From assembly GCF_014874065.1 (NCBI RefSeq), contig NZ_JADBEE010000001.1, positions 1,364,001 through 1,428,000 of the forward strand: DNA of 64,000 nt. Reading direction: 5' to 3'. The notes under the pieces are model-generated. The model saw only the letters and a program-made list of their open reading frames with translations, had not been told where the DNA came from and ran no database searches. Shown here one piece after another: positions 16,636 through 25,448 of this stretch (its first letter is position 1; each line of letters starts with the position of its first letter). This DNA is from Nesterenkonia halotolerans. GTDB lineage: Bacteria > Actinomycetota > Actinomycetes > Actinomycetales > Micrococcaceae. A program made the position numbers and the translations under genes.

Positions 16636-16655
16636 ACTGACCATTCGGTCTGGAA
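16636..16655. promoter_or_regulatory. Candidate Paa-regulon TetR operator, site A
   Basis: ACTGACCATTCGGTCTGGAA matches the 20-bp consensus seen before the other paa units and lies 18 bp upstream of the paaI ATG. It is one of the weaker copies, with an imperfect right half. Confidence 0.6.
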
Positions 16656-16673
16656 ATGCGACGAGGAGCACCG

Positions 16674-17132
16674 ATGACTGAATCCACCCAGCTCGCCCCG
16701 GCGGGTCATGAGAGCTCCCTGCCGGGACCCCGCCATCGGATGCTGGAGAACGATCGCACCTCGCGGGCGCTGGGAATCGTGGTTCTGCAGGCTGACCCTG
16801 GCCACGCCAAGATCAGCATGACGATCCGTGAGGATATGACCAACGGCTTCGACATCGCCCACGGCGGGATGATCTTCTCCCTGGCCGACACCTGCTTCGC
16901 CATGGCCTGCAACCATCCCGAGCTGGACGAGGGCACGATCACGGTGGCCTCGGGCGTCGACATCAACTTCCTCAAGCCTGCCCTGCTCGGCGACGAGGTG
17001 GTCGCCGAAGCGATCGAGGTGGCGCACACCGGACGCAGCGGCTTCACCGATGTGACGATCAGCCGTGGCGACGACATCATCGGCATCTTCCGTGGCCGCT
17101 CACGCACCATCGCCTCCCCCGGAAAGAAGTGA
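16674..17132 (+). CDS. paaI: Hydroxyphenylacetyl-CoA thioesterase
   Basis: A hotdog-fold thioesterase of 152 residues. The family signature is NGFDIAHGGMIFSLADTCFAMACN, with HGG and the catalytic-region Asp (about residues 57-72), and ASGVDINFLKPALLGDEV follows. PaaI releases CoA trapped as dead-end hydroxyphenylacetyl-CoA during phenylacetate breakdown. GAGGAG lies before the ATG at 16674. Four bases separate its stop from the paaK ATG. Confidence 0.93.
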   Translation: MTESTQLAPAGHESSLPGPRHRMLENDRTSRALGIVVLQADPGHAKISMTIREDMTNGFDIAHGGMIFSLADTCFAMACNHPELDEGTITVASGVDINFLKPALLGDEVVAEAIEVAHTGRSGFTDVTISRGDDIIGIFRGRSRTIASPGKK

Positions 17133-17136
17133 ATCC

Positions 17137-18486
17137 ATGAGCATCCTCAACACCGAGGCCGCCGAGGCCGCCAGAGCCGCCGAGGCCGCCCCGACGAACC
17201 CCGGCCAGCCAGACCCGGCCGAGCTGATGAGCCGCGAGGAGATCGAGGCGCTTCAGCTCACTCGCCTGCAGGCCACCATCCGGCACGCCTACGAGAACGT
17301 CGCGGCCTACCGCGAGCTCTATGACGCACACGGCGTGCGCCCCGATGATCTGCACACGCTGGAGGACCTGGCGAAGTTCCCCTACACCGATAAGGAGTTC
17401 CTGCGCGCGGCCTACCCCTTCAAGGCGTTCGCCGTGCCCATGGACCAGATCCGCCGCATCCACGCCTCCTCCGGCACCACCGGACGGCCCACCGTGGTGG
17501 GCTACACCGACGAGGACATCGACACCTGGGCAACGCTGCTCGCGCGGTGCCTGCGCTTCTCCGGCGTGCGACCCGGAGACCTGGTGCACAACGCCTACGG
17601 CTACGGCCTCTTCACCGGAGGCCTCGGAGCCCATTACGGGATCGAGAAGCTCAAGGCCACCGTGATCCCGATGTCCGGCGGCCAGAGCGAGAAACAGGTC
17701 CAGCTGATCCAGGACTTCAAGCCCCGGGTCATCCTGTGCACCCCCACCTACCTGCTCGCGCTGGCGGATGCCTTCCGCAACGCCGGCGTGGACCCGCGGG
17801 AGACCTCCCTGGAGGTCGCGGTCCTCGGCGCGGAGCCCTGGACGGACAAGATGCGCCACGAGATCGAACAGACCTTCAACCTCACAGCCTGCGACATCTA
17901 CGGCCTCTCAGAGGTCATGGGACCCGGTGTGGCGGGTGAGTCGGGCGAGCGCCAGGACGGCTCCACCATCTGGGAGGACCACTTCCGGCCCGAGATCATC
18001 GACCCGATCAGCGAAGAGGTGCTGCGCACCGGCGAACACGGCGAGCTGGTCTTCACCACGTTGACCAAACAGGCGCTGCCCATCATCCGCTACCGCACCC
18101 ATGACCTCACTCGGCTGCTGCCCGGCTCAGACCGGCCCGGGCATCGCCGGATGGGCCGGATCACCGGACGCAGCGACGACATGATCATCCTGCGCGGGGT
18201 CAACCTCTTCCCTTCACAGATCGAGGAGATCGCTCTGGAGATCCCCGCGCTGTCCCCACATTTCCAGCTGCGCCTGGCCCGCCCGGAGAAGATGGACGAG
18301 ATGACCGTGCACATCGAGCGGCGCCCGGAGACCAGCCTCGAAGACGCCGAGGCGGCAGGCGCCGAGCTGGCCCGACAGATCAAGGTCAAGGTCGGCTCCA
18401 GCTGCCGGATCACCGTGGAAGAACCGGGTTCGCTGGCCCGCTCCTCCGGCAAACTGCGCCGGATCTATGACCAACGCCCGAAATAA
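17137..18486 (+). CDS. paaK: Phenylacetate--CoA ligase
   Basis: Activates phenylacetate to phenylacetyl-CoA, the first step of the pathway. It is an adenylate-forming enzyme of 449 residues with SSGTTGRPTVVGYT (P-loop, about 110-123), VLGAEPW, DIYGLSEVMGPG, and a C-terminal domain starting near GRSDDMIILRGVNLFPSQIEE. The GRSDD(M/L)(I/L)I(L/I)RG motif is typical of PaaK. The first roughly 25 residues are an Ala/Glu-rich stretch from near-repeats of GCCGCCGAG. It is in one unit with paaI and the TetR gene. Confidence 0.96.
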   Translation: MSILNTEAAEAARAAEAAPTNPGQPDPAELMSREEIEALQLTRLQATIRHAYENVAAYRELYDAHGVRPDDLHTLEDLAKFPYTDKEFLRAAYPFKAFAVPMDQIRRIHASSGTTGRPTVVGYTDEDIDTWATLLARCLRFSGVRPGDLVHNAYGYGLFTGGLGAHYGIEKLKATVIPMSGGQSEKQVQLIQDFKPRVILCTPTYLLALADAFRNAGVDPRETSLEVAVLGAEPWTDKMRHEIEQTFNLTACDIYGLSEVMGPGVAGESGERQDGSTIWEDHFRPEIIDPISEEVLRTGEHGELVFTTLTKQALPIIRYRTHDLTRLLPGSDRPGHRRMGRITGRSDDMIILRGVNLFPSQIEEIALEIPALSPHFQLRLARPEKMDEMTVHIERRPETSLEDAEAAGAELARQIKVKVGSSCRITVEEPGSLARSSGKLRRIYDQRPK

Positions 18487-18507
18487 TCCACCGCTAGTGT
18501 GGGAGCC

Positions 18508-19128
18508 ATGACAAGCACTTCCACGACTGCAGGCACCTCACGCCGGGGCCGCCCCGGCTATGACCGCGAGGGGCTGATCACCGTGTGCGTGGAGGCCTTC
18601 AACAGGCATGGCTATGAGGCCACCTCAATGGGCGCGCTCTCCCGCGAACTGGGCATCTCCAAGTCCGCCATCTACCACCACGTGGACTCCAAGGAAGAGA
18701 TTCTCGACATTGCGCTGAACCGCTCGCTGGCCGAGCTGGAACGTGTGGTCTCCGAGGCGGAGGCGCTGGACGCCCCAGCCGTGGAGGAGCTCGAGATCAT
18801 TCTCAGCGAATCGGTCAAGGTGCTGACCACGTCGTTGCCCTATGTCACGCTGCTGCTGCGGCTGCGCGGGAACTCCGAGATGGAGGTCAAGGCGCTGCAG
18901 CGACGCCGCGAGATCACCCTGCGCATCGCAGAGCTCATACGCCGGGCCCAGGAGAACGGCGACCTGCGCAGCGACATCGATGCACGCACCGCCTCACGCC
19001 TGGCCATGGGCACGATCAACTCGATCGTGGACTGGTACCGCCCTGTGGGCGGGGCACCGGACGCCGCCCTGGCCGAGACGGTGAAACAGATGGTGCTCGG
19101 AGGACTGCGCGCTCCGCACCCCAGCTGA
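18508..19128 (+). CDS. TetR-family regulator, probable PaaR
   Basis: A TetR-family protein of 206 residues. The N-terminal HTH (about 18-62) contains MGALSRELGISKSAIYHHVDSKEEIL. The C-terminal ligand domain has LPYVTLLLRLRGNSEMEVKALQRRREIT. It starts 21 bp after paaK, so it is probably part of the paaI-paaK transcript. Five 20-bp palindromes of TetR-operator type precede paa units in the window. This is the only TetR gene here and the natural candidate to bind them, with phenylacetyl-CoA as likely inducer by analogy with known PaaR proteins. Confidence 0.85.
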   Translation: MTSTSTTAGTSRRGRPGYDREGLITVCVEAFNRHGYEATSMGALSRELGISKSAIYHHVDSKEEILDIALNRSLAELERVVSEAEALDAPAVEELEIILSESVKVLTTSLPYVTLLLRLRGNSEMEVKALQRRREITLRIAELIRRAQENGDLRSDIDARTASRLAMGTINSIVDWYRPVGGAPDAALAETVKQMVLGGLRAPHPS

Positions 19129-19140
19129 CCACTGCAGAAA

Positions 19141-19200
19141 TTTTCATTGCCCAGGTTTTGGTTGCTCAGCTTTTCACCGCTCACGTTTTCATTGCTCCGG
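19141..19200. repeat. Four 15-bp tandem repeats after the TetR gene
   Basis: Four consecutive 15-bp units begin at 19141, 19156, 19171 and 19186, each starting TTTT and approximating TTTTCATTGCTCAGG. They start 12 bp after the TetR stop. No gene covers them. Function unknown. Confidence 0.75.
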
Positions 19201-19545
19201 GCAACTGCCTCCATCCGCATCAGCGCGCCGATCCGGGTCCACGCACCTGCGTCTGAGGCCACACCTGCGCGAAGAACGGGCTTCGCATACCTGTTGACCC
19301 GTTGCTTTTGTTCACGCTAGCGTCGACGTATATTCGGGGCGACCGCACGCTGTCCCTCCTTGTCAGCGTCGTTCTTGGGGCGCGATCCTCACGGCCGACG
19401 GCGGCGACGCCCCGGGTTCTTGACAGACCGAAGATCTGAAGATTTCGGCGAAGGCGCGACGTGCGCCCACGACGGAGCGCAAACGCTCACGATCAGCCGC
19501 AAGACTTTGATCACGGATCCCGCATGCCTATGGAGGTACCAACGG
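19201..19545. other. Flotillin leader region without a gene
   Basis: This holds a weak candidate promoter (TTGTTC at 19308-19313, TATATT at 19329-19334, spacer 15) and a leader of about 200 nt before the flotillin ATG. The leader could form several hairpins: GGGGCG with CGCCCC near 19375 and 19410, and CCGAA with TTCGG near 19430-19450. I could not match it to a known riboswitch class. Confidence 0.4.
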
Positions 19546-21018
19546 ATGGACATCCTGACTACCGGCGGCACGCTCGCCCTCGTCATCACACTGATCGTGG
19601 CAGCAGTCATCCTCGGCGCGGTGGGACTCGTGATTGTGCGGGCCTGGACCAAGGTCGCCCGGGCCGATGAGGCCCTCGTGGTCACCGGCAAAGCGTCCCG
19701 GTCTGATACCCCTGGATCGCACCCGAAGCAGGTCATCGTCAACGGCCGGGCGATCGTCAATCCGATCCGACAGCGCCACGAGATCATCTCGCTGCGCTCC
19801 CGCCAGGTGCTGATGACGGTGACGGCGCAGAGCCTGGACAACGTGACCATCAACGCCGAGGCCGTCGCGCTGGTGAAGATCGGAAGCACCGAAGAAGACG
19901 TCAAAGCGGCCTCGGAGCGTTTCGCCTCTCAGGACAATGCTGTGGTCGAGTACACCCAGGACCAGCTTGAAGGCGCGCTGCGCGGGCTCATGGCTCAGCA
20001 GACCGTGATCCAGCTGATGCGGGACCGGCAGAAGTTCTCCGACGAGATCTCCAAGTCGATCTCTCCCGAACTTCAGACTCAGGGTCTTCTGCTGGACTCC
20101 TTCCAGATCCGCGAGATCACCGACGACTCGGGCTACATCTCCTCTCTGGGCGCCCCGGAGATCGAGGCCAAGCGGCAGGCGGCCGAGATCGCCGCCACCA
20201 ATGCCGAGCGGGCGATCGCCAAGGAGCGGATCTCCAATCAGGAGCAGAACCTGATCGAGGAGACTGAGTACGATTCGAACCAGGCAGCGTCGACCTCGCG
20301 AGTCGGGCAGGCGCGTGCCCAGGCCGAGCAGGCTGAAGCTCTGGCCGGGGAGAAGGCTCGGCAGGAGGTCCTGGGGCAGCGCGCGGAGAACCGTCAGGCC
20401 GAGCTCGACGCCGAGGTGAAGCGCGTCGCCGATGCCGATCTCTATAAGCAGCAGAAGCGCGCCGACGCCGAAGCCTACGAGCGCACCAAGGCCGCCGAGG
20501 CAGAGGCGCTGGTCGCCGAATCTGAGGCACGCGCCCGGCTGCAGCGCTCCGAGGCGGAGGCCACCGCGATCCGCGAAGAGGGCGAGGCGAAGGCTTCCGC
20601 CATCCGCGCCGAGGCCGAGGCGCTGCGCGAGAACCAGGAAGCAGTCCTCGCCCGAGAGGCCCTTGCGATCCTGCCCCAGCTCATGGAGTCCTTCGCCGCT
20701 GGCTACGCGAATGTCGGGTCCATGACGCTGATCGGCGGCAGCGGGGAATCGGGAGCCTCGAAGCACTTCGACGGGGAGTCCTCCGTGGCCCTGGCCGGCG
20801 TGTTCAAGCGCGTGGAAGCCGCCACCGGTATCGACCTCGGGTCGATACTGCAGTCGAAGGCTCAGGGGACGGCGATCGGTGAAGCACTCGCCGAGTCCAG
20901 CTCCGACTCCAACCCCAGCGCCCACCCCGCCGCCAACTCGAGCTCGAGCTCCAGTACAGGGTCCGGCTCCCGACCCAGCTCTGACTCCAGGGGATCGGAC
21001 AGCATCCAGAACGAGTAG
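19546..21018 (+). CDS. Flotillin-like SPFH-domain protein
   Basis: A 490-residue protein with one N-terminal membrane segment (about 8-30, LALVITLIVAAVILGAVGLV), an SPFH/band-7 domain (about 35-230) and a long Glu/Ala-rich coiled-coil flotillin tail (about 225-390). The last roughly 50 residues are a Ser-rich low-complexity tail. Flotillins scaffold membrane microdomains. The ATG at 19546 has GGAGG nine bases upstream, whereas the longer frame begins in non-membrane sequence. No NfeD-type partner gene lies next to it. Confidence 0.92.
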   Translation: MDILTTGGTLALVITLIVAAVILGAVGLVIVRAWTKVARADEALVVTGKASRSDTPGSHPKQVIVNGRAIVNPIRQRHEIISLRSRQVLMTVTAQSLDNVTINAEAVALVKIGSTEEDVKAASERFASQDNAVVEYTQDQLEGALRGLMAQQTVIQLMRDRQKFSDEISKSISPELQTQGLLLDSFQIREITDDSGYISSLGAPEIEAKRQAAEIAATNAERAIAKERISNQEQNLIEETEYDSNQAASTSRVGQARAQAEQAEALAGEKARQEVLGQRAENRQAELDAEVKRVADADLYKQQKRADAEAYERTKAAEAEALVAESEARARLQRSEAEATAIREEGEAKASAIRAEAEALRENQEAVLAREALAILPQLMESFAAGYANVGSMTLIGGSGESGASKHFDGESSVALAGVFKRVEAATGIDLGSILQSKAQGTAIGEALAESSSDSNPSAHPAANSSSSSSTGSGSRPSSDSRGSDSIQNE

Positions 21019-21127
21019 GCCGTCCAGCAGCCCAGATGGTCTTGTCGCGTTCCTCCGAACGTGAAAGCCTGCCTTGGGTCAGGCGTCGCCCTAGTGGACG
21101 GTCGTTCAGCGCAGAAGGGATCGAGCA

Positions 21128-21862
21128 GTGCTCAGCAGTGAGATCGCCGATCTCGCGGGGGTCACGGTGCGCACGCTGCGCCACTACCATCACATCGGGG
21201 TTCTTCCCGAGCCCTCTCGCAGCTCCGCAGGTTACCGCCGCTACGACATCAGCCATCTGATCCAGCTCCTGCGCATCAGGAGGCTGACCGCGCTCGGCGT
21301 CCCGCTGTCAGAGCTCTCAAGGGTCCTCGAGGCTCCCTTTGCTGCGGAGGACCTGCTCGAGGAGCTTGATCTACAGGCCGCCGCCGAGGTCGACCGTCCT
21401 AACGCGCGGCGTGCGCGCATCGCCGAGCTGCGCCGCAGCGGAGCCCCGGCTGACCTCGCGCCGGAGCTGGCGGCGTGGCGCTCGGCCCCTGAGGCGCTTC
21501 TCTCCGCAGAGATGTCGCGAGTCGAACACGAACAGTTGGTGCTGCTCGGCCACCTTCTGGGGGACGGCGGGCACGAGACCTTCTCCGCCGGGTTCGCAGC
21601 GCTGAACACCCAGTTGATCGCCCCACTCACGGCGCGCTTCGCCGCCCTCGACGGCGATACACCCGCGGCTGAGATCGAGGGTCTGATCCACGAGCTGATC
21701 TCGGTCCTGCGCCCTGTGGACATGAAGTTCGCAGATCTCCCGCCATTGGATGACCAGGTCATTGCGCTGATGGACGAGTTGACGGAGCAGAGGCTGCACC
21801 CTGTCCAGAAACAGGTTCTGCGCCAGATCCAGCGGGAGATGGAAGAGCTCGAAGACGGCTGA
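21128..21862 (+). CDS. MerR-family transcriptional regulator
   Basis: A 244-residue regulator starting at GTG. The winged-helix HTH is at the N-terminus (SEIADLAGVTVRTLRHYHHIGVLPEPSR, then AGYRRYD). The roughly 150-residue C-terminal region is not a cysteine-type metal-sensing tail. It lies 49 bp upstream of an MFS transporter gene on the same strand and may control it, as drug-responsive MerR proteins often do. That link is inferred. Confidence 0.87.
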   Translation: MLSSEIADLAGVTVRTLRHYHHIGVLPEPSRSSAGYRRYDISHLIQLLRIRRLTALGVPLSELSRVLEAPFAAEDLLEELDLQAAAEVDRPNARRARIAELRRSGAPADLAPELAAWRSAPEALLSAEMSRVEHEQLVLLGHLLGDGGHETFSAGFAALNTQLIAPLTARFAALDGDTPAAEIEGLIHELISVLRPVDMKFADLPPLDDQVIALMDELTEQRLHPVQKQVLRQIQREMEELEDG

Positions 21863-21911
21863 ACCACTCGAGACTTGACCATGACGCGACGTCATAGCCT
21901 GAACTGCGAGC

Positions 21912-23120
21912 ATGAAAAGAACCGCGCCCTTCTACTTCGCCTCGTTCGTCGTCTCCCTGTTGGGCAATTCGGTCACCACCATCGCCCTGCCGCTGGTCGT
22001 GCTCTTCACGACGGGCAACCCGCTCGACGCCGGAATCGTGGCTGTCGCAGCCTCGGTGCCGGCTGCGATCGCCGGGCTATTGATGGGTTCGCTCATCGAC
22101 CGGTTCAATCGACGCACCGCATCGATCATCGCGGACGTCCTCTCCGCCCTCGCGCTGCTCATCCTGCCCCTCGTCGACCTGACGGTGGGGCTGAACCTGA
22201 GCTGGTTCATCGCCGCCGCGGTGTTGAGCTCGTTCGGAGACGTCCCCGGGATGACCGCCCGGGAAGCGATGCTTCCCTCCATCGCGAAGGCCACGGGAGC
22301 GGAGCCGTCGCGGCTCATCGGCCTGCGCGAAGCCCTCACCGGGATGACGATGCTCATCGGTCCAGCCGTGGCCGGCGTGCTGGTGGCAGCGCTGGAGCCG
22401 GTGACGGTCCTGTGGATCACTTCTGGCATCGCGGGTCTGGCTGCGCTGCTCACCCTCGGAATTCCTTCCAGTGCGACGGCGCATCAGCGTGACCGCGACG
22501 CGGACACGACGCAGGGCATGAGCTCGGTCTTCAACGGCCTCAAGATTCTGCTCCGCTCCCCGCTGCTTCGCGGAATGCTGCTGCTGGCCATCACGCTCGG
22601 GGTAGTGCTCGCAGCCATCCAGGGCATGGTGATACCGGTCCACTTCGCCTTCCAGAATGAACCTCAGTTCGTCGGATTCGTACTCAGCTCCCTCGCTGCA
22701 GGTCTGCTCCTCGGAGGCGGCCTCTTCGCGGCCCTCGCCAACAGGATCCCGCGCAGGGTCTGGTTCACCTCCGGCATCATCCTTCTGGCGGTGGGGCTGG
22801 GCGGCGTAGCAGTCCTCGGCCCGGTCTGGACGATCTTCGCGTCGGCCGCAGTGGCGGGTCTAGGCGGCGGCACCATGAACGCCGTCGTCGGACTGACCTT
22901 CGTGGAGAACGTCGACGAGTCCCAGCGTGGCCGTGTCCTGGGTGCGCAGAACGCCCTCTTGACCCTCGCGCCGGCGGTGGGCATCGGGGGTGGGGCGGTC
23001 CTGATCGATACCGCCAGCCTGCACTTCGCCACCGGCGTCTTCGTTGCAGTCTGGGTGATCGTCTCCCTCGGGTCACTGTTCAACCCCCAGATCCGCAGAC
23101 TCGGCGAACCCAGCGCGTGA
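21912..23120 (+). CDS. MFS transporter, probable exporter
   Basis: A 402-residue major facilitator protein with about 12 hydrophobic segments. SLIDRFNRRTASIIADV near residues 57-75 is the loop 2-3 signature of MFS exporters, and DVPGMTAREAMLPSIA resembles macrolide-efflux (MefA-like) members. No substrate can be assigned. It is downstream of the MerR gene. Confidence 0.85.
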   Translation: MKRTAPFYFASFVVSLLGNSVTTIALPLVVLFTTGNPLDAGIVAVAASVPAAIAGLLMGSLIDRFNRRTASIIADVLSALALLILPLVDLTVGLNLSWFIAAAVLSSFGDVPGMTAREAMLPSIAKATGAEPSRLIGLREALTGMTMLIGPAVAGVLVAALEPVTVLWITSGIAGLAALLTLGIPSSATAHQRDRDADTTQGMSSVFNGLKILLRSPLLRGMLLLAITLGVVLAAIQGMVIPVHFAFQNEPQFVGFVLSSLAAGLLLGGGLFAALANRIPRRVWFTSGIILLAVGLGGVAVLGPVWTIFASAAVAGLGGGTMNAVVGLTFVENVDESQRGRVLGAQNALLTLAPAVGIGGGAVLIDTASLHFATGVFVAVWVIVSLGSLFNPQIRRLGEPSA

Positions 23121-23152
23121 CCGCGTGTTGACCGTCACACCCTCAGTGCTAT

Positions 23153-23172
23153 ACTGAACGAACGGTCGGTAA
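23153..23172. promoter_or_regulatory. Candidate Paa-regulon TetR operator, site B
   Basis: ACTGAACGAACGGTCGGTAA lies 20 bp upstream of the paaA ATG, where repressor binding would block the promoter of the epoxidase operon. It differs from site C at three positions. Confidence 0.7.
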
Positions 23173-23192
23173 ATAATGCGACGGAATCGAGG

Positions 23193-24230
23193 ATGACCAT
23201 GTCACCCCAGAACCACCAGCACGCGCCCCTTCGACTCGCCGATGAGGCTGATGCCGCTGCGGCTCGGGACGAGGCAGAGTCCGGAGAGCAGCGCTTCGAC
23301 GAGATCATTGCCGATGACTCTCGCATCGAGCCACGGGACTGGATGCCGGAGTCCTACCGGAAGTCTCTGGTGCGACAGGTCTCCCAGCACGCCCACTCCG
23401 AGATCATCGGCATGCAGCCCGAGGGCAACTGGATCTCCCGCGCGCCGAGCCTCAAGCGCAAGGCGATTCTGATGGCCAAGGTCCAGGACGAGGCTGGCCA
23501 TGGGCTGTACCTCTACTCCGCCGCAGAGACCCTGGGCACCCCCCGCGAAGACATGTACGACCAGCTCTACAGCGGCAAGGCCAAGTACTCCTCGATCTTC
23601 AACTACCCGGCACGCACCTGGGCCGACGTCGGCGCCATCGGCTGGCTCGTCGACGGCGCTGCGATCGTCAACCAGGTGCCGCTCTGCCGCGCCTCCTACG
23701 GACCCTATGGCCGCGCCATGGTCCGCATCTGCAAAGAGGAGTCCTTCCACCAGCGCCAGGGCTGGGAGATCCTCTACTCGCTGTCCCACGGCACGCAGGA
23801 GCAGCGCGAGATGGCCCAGGCCGCCGTGGACCGCTTCTATGGACCGGCGCTGCAGATGTTCGGCCCGCCGGACGGGGATTCTCCGAACTCGCAGCAGTCC
23901 ATGGCGTGGAACATCAAGCGCTTCACCAATGATGAGCTGCGCCAGCGCTTCGTGGACATGATCGTCCCGCAGGTCGAGGCCCTGGGCCTCACACTCCCCG
24001 ATCCGGAGCTGAAGTGGAACGAGGAGCGCGGTCACTACGACTTCGCCGAGCTGGACTGGGACGAATTCTTCGCCGTGATCAAGGGCAACGGCCCCTTGAG
24101 CCGCCAGCGACTGGAACACTACCGGAGCGCGCGCGACGAGGGAGCCTGGGTTCGCGAGGCCGCCGTGGCCTACGCAAACCGAGTGTCCCAGGAGCAGGAC
24201 CGCGACCAGGCAGCCCTCATCGGCGCCTGA
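23193..24230 (+). CDS. paaA: 1,2-Phenylacetyl-CoA epoxidase, catalytic subunit A
   Basis: The catalytic diiron subunit of the ring-epoxidising multicomponent monooxygenase, 345 residues. Two iron-binding E-x-x-H motifs are visible: EAGH in [17 protein letters not shown] and ESFH in [28 protein letters not shown] is conserved in PaaA. It is the first gene of paaABCDE-paaG, behind TetR operator site B. The first roughly 30 residues are a charged extension, and the in-frame ATG at 23199 (MSPQ) is an alternative start. Confidence 0.97.
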   Translation: MTMSPQNHQHAPLRLADEADAAAARDEAESGEQRFDEIIADDSRIEPRDWMPESYRKSLVRQVSQHAHSEIIGMQPEGNWISRAPSLKRKAILMAKVQDEAGHGLYLYSAAETLGTPREDMYDQLYSGKAKYSSIFNYPARTWADVGAIGWLVDGAAIVNQVPLCRASYGPYGRAMVRICKEESFHQRQGWEILYSLSHGTQEQREMAQAAVDRFYGPALQMFGPPDGDSPNSQQSMAWNIKRFTNDELRQRFVDMIVPQVEALGLTLPDPELKWNEERGHYDFAELDWDEFFAVIKGNGPLSRQRLEHYRSARDEGAWVREAAVAYANRVSQEQDRDQAALIGA

Positions 24231-24236
24231 GCGTCA

Positions 24237-24256
24237 CCCCCCCCCCCCCCCCCCCC
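24237..24256. repeat. Poly-C tract of 20 nucleotides between paaA and paaB
   Basis: An uninterrupted run of 20 C on the plus strand sits six bases after the paaA stop and 57 bases before the paaB ATG. It is outside any coding frame. It could be a slippage-prone tract that changes spacing or mRNA structure, or an assembly artefact. Confidence 0.85.
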
Positions 24257-24313
24257 ACTCACCCCTCACGCTGACCGACCAGACGTCGTCACCACCGCAA
24301 GAAAGGCGAGGCC

Positions 24314-24613
24314 ATGTCCTCCAGCGCAGATTCGAGCTCCTGGCCCCTGTGGGAGGTCTTCATCCGAGGCTCGCGTGGGCTCTCCCATGTGCACGCGGGT
24401 TCCCTGCATGCCCCGGATGCCACCATGGCGATCCGCAACGCCCGGGATCTCTACACCCGGCGCAACGAGGGCACCTCGGTGTGGGTCGTCCCCGCCGAGG
24501 CGATCATGGCCTCGGATCCGGACTCCAAGGGCGGCTACTTCGAATCGGCCCAGGGCAAGAGCTACCGCCACGCCACCTATTACACCCAGTCAGAAGGGGT
24601 GAAGCACCTGTGA
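24314..24613 (+). CDS. paaB: 1,2-Phenylacetyl-CoA epoxidase subunit B
   Basis: A 99-residue subunit that bridges PaaAC heterodimers in the epoxidase. The family pattern WPLWEVFIRGSRGLSHVHAGSLHAPD is visible near the N-terminus, followed by ARDLYTRRNEGTSVWVV and a C-terminal KGGYFESAQGKSYRHATYY. It is separated from paaA by 83 bp containing the poly-C tract, while its stop overlaps the paaC GTG. Confidence 0.96.
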   Translation: MSSSADSSSWPLWEVFIRGSRGLSHVHAGSLHAPDATMAIRNARDLYTRRNEGTSVWVVPAEAIMASDPDSKGGYFESAQGKSYRHATYYTQSEGVKHL

Positions 24614-25437
24614 GCTTCGCATCGCATGACTCCGCCACCCGGCAGTCGCAGGGCGAGGCGATCACCGCCGAGGAGATCGCAGCCTCAGGCGCCACGGCCG
24701 ATGAGGCCACCGCCCGCTATGCACTGATCCTGGGCGACGACGCGCTGATGCTCTCCCAGCGACTCGGCGCCTGGGTCTCTCGGGCACCGGAGCTGGAAGA
24801 GGACGTGGCCCTCGCGAACATCGCGCTGGACCTGCTCGGCCACGCCAGGTTCCTGCTCACCTATGCCGGCACCGCCTGGGGCAAGTCGGAGGATGACCTC
24901 GCCTACTTCCGTGAGGAGGAGGAGTTCCGCTCCTGCCGCCTGGTGGAGCAGGAGAACGGTGACTTCGGCAAGACCATCGCCCGGCAGCTGATCTTCAGCT
25001 TCTACCAGCACGAGCTCTACAGCCGTCTGGTGGACTCCACCGACGCCACTCTCGCGGCGATCGCGGCGAAGGCGCTCAAGGAGGTGGACTACCACCAGGA
25101 CCACGCCGCCCAGTGGGTGCTGCGTCTGGGACTGGGCACCGAGGAGTCCTCCCGGCGCATGCAGTCGGGCTTGGACTCGGTGTGGTCCTATGTGGAGGAG
25201 CTCTTCACCGATGTGGAGCCCATCGCCGAGCTCGGTGACGTCGCGGTGCTGCCCTCGGCGCTGCGCGAGTCCACGTTGAACCGACTGCACCAGGTCATCG
25301 AGGACGCGGGGCTGGGCGTGCCCGACATGTCCGGCGCCCACGGAGCCGATCGCTCCGGCCGCCACTCCGAGCAGCGCGGCTTCATCCTGGCCGAGATGCA
25401 GGTCCTGGCCCGCCGCCACCCCGGAGCCACCTGGTGA
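24610..25437 (+). CDS. paaC: 1,2-Phenylacetyl-CoA epoxidase, structural subunit C
   Basis: A 275-residue structural partner of PaaA with the same ferritin-like fold. It contains ANIALDLLGHARFLLTYAG and KEVDYHQDHAAQWVLRLGLGT, conserved in PaaC. The GTG at 24610 overlaps the paaB stop (GTGA). The longer frame upstream is antisense-like filler within paaB and was not used. Confidence 0.96.
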   Translation: MSFASHDSATRQSQGEAITAEEIAASGATADEATARYALILGDDALMLSQRLGAWVSRAPELEEDVALANIALDLLGHARFLLTYAGTAWGKSEDDLAYFREEEEFRSCRLVEQENGDFGKTIARQLIFSFYQHELYSRLVDSTDATLAAIAAKALKEVDYHQDHAAQWVLRLGLGTEESSRRMQSGLDSVWSYVEELFTDVEPIAELGDVAVLPSALRESTLNRLHQVIEDAGLGVPDMSGAHGADRSGRHSEQRGFILAEMQVLARRHPGATW

Positions 25438-25448
25438 GAGGAGCAGTC

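Noticed and set aside
19340..19545. Known riboswitch class (for example a c-di-AMP type) in the flotillin leader
   Set aside because: No conserved core sequence of a class I know. Kept only as an unassigned leader.
24349..24609. Upstream extension of paaC overlapping paaB
   Set aside because: It reads paaB in another frame. The PaaC N-terminus begins at the GTG that overlaps the paaB stop.
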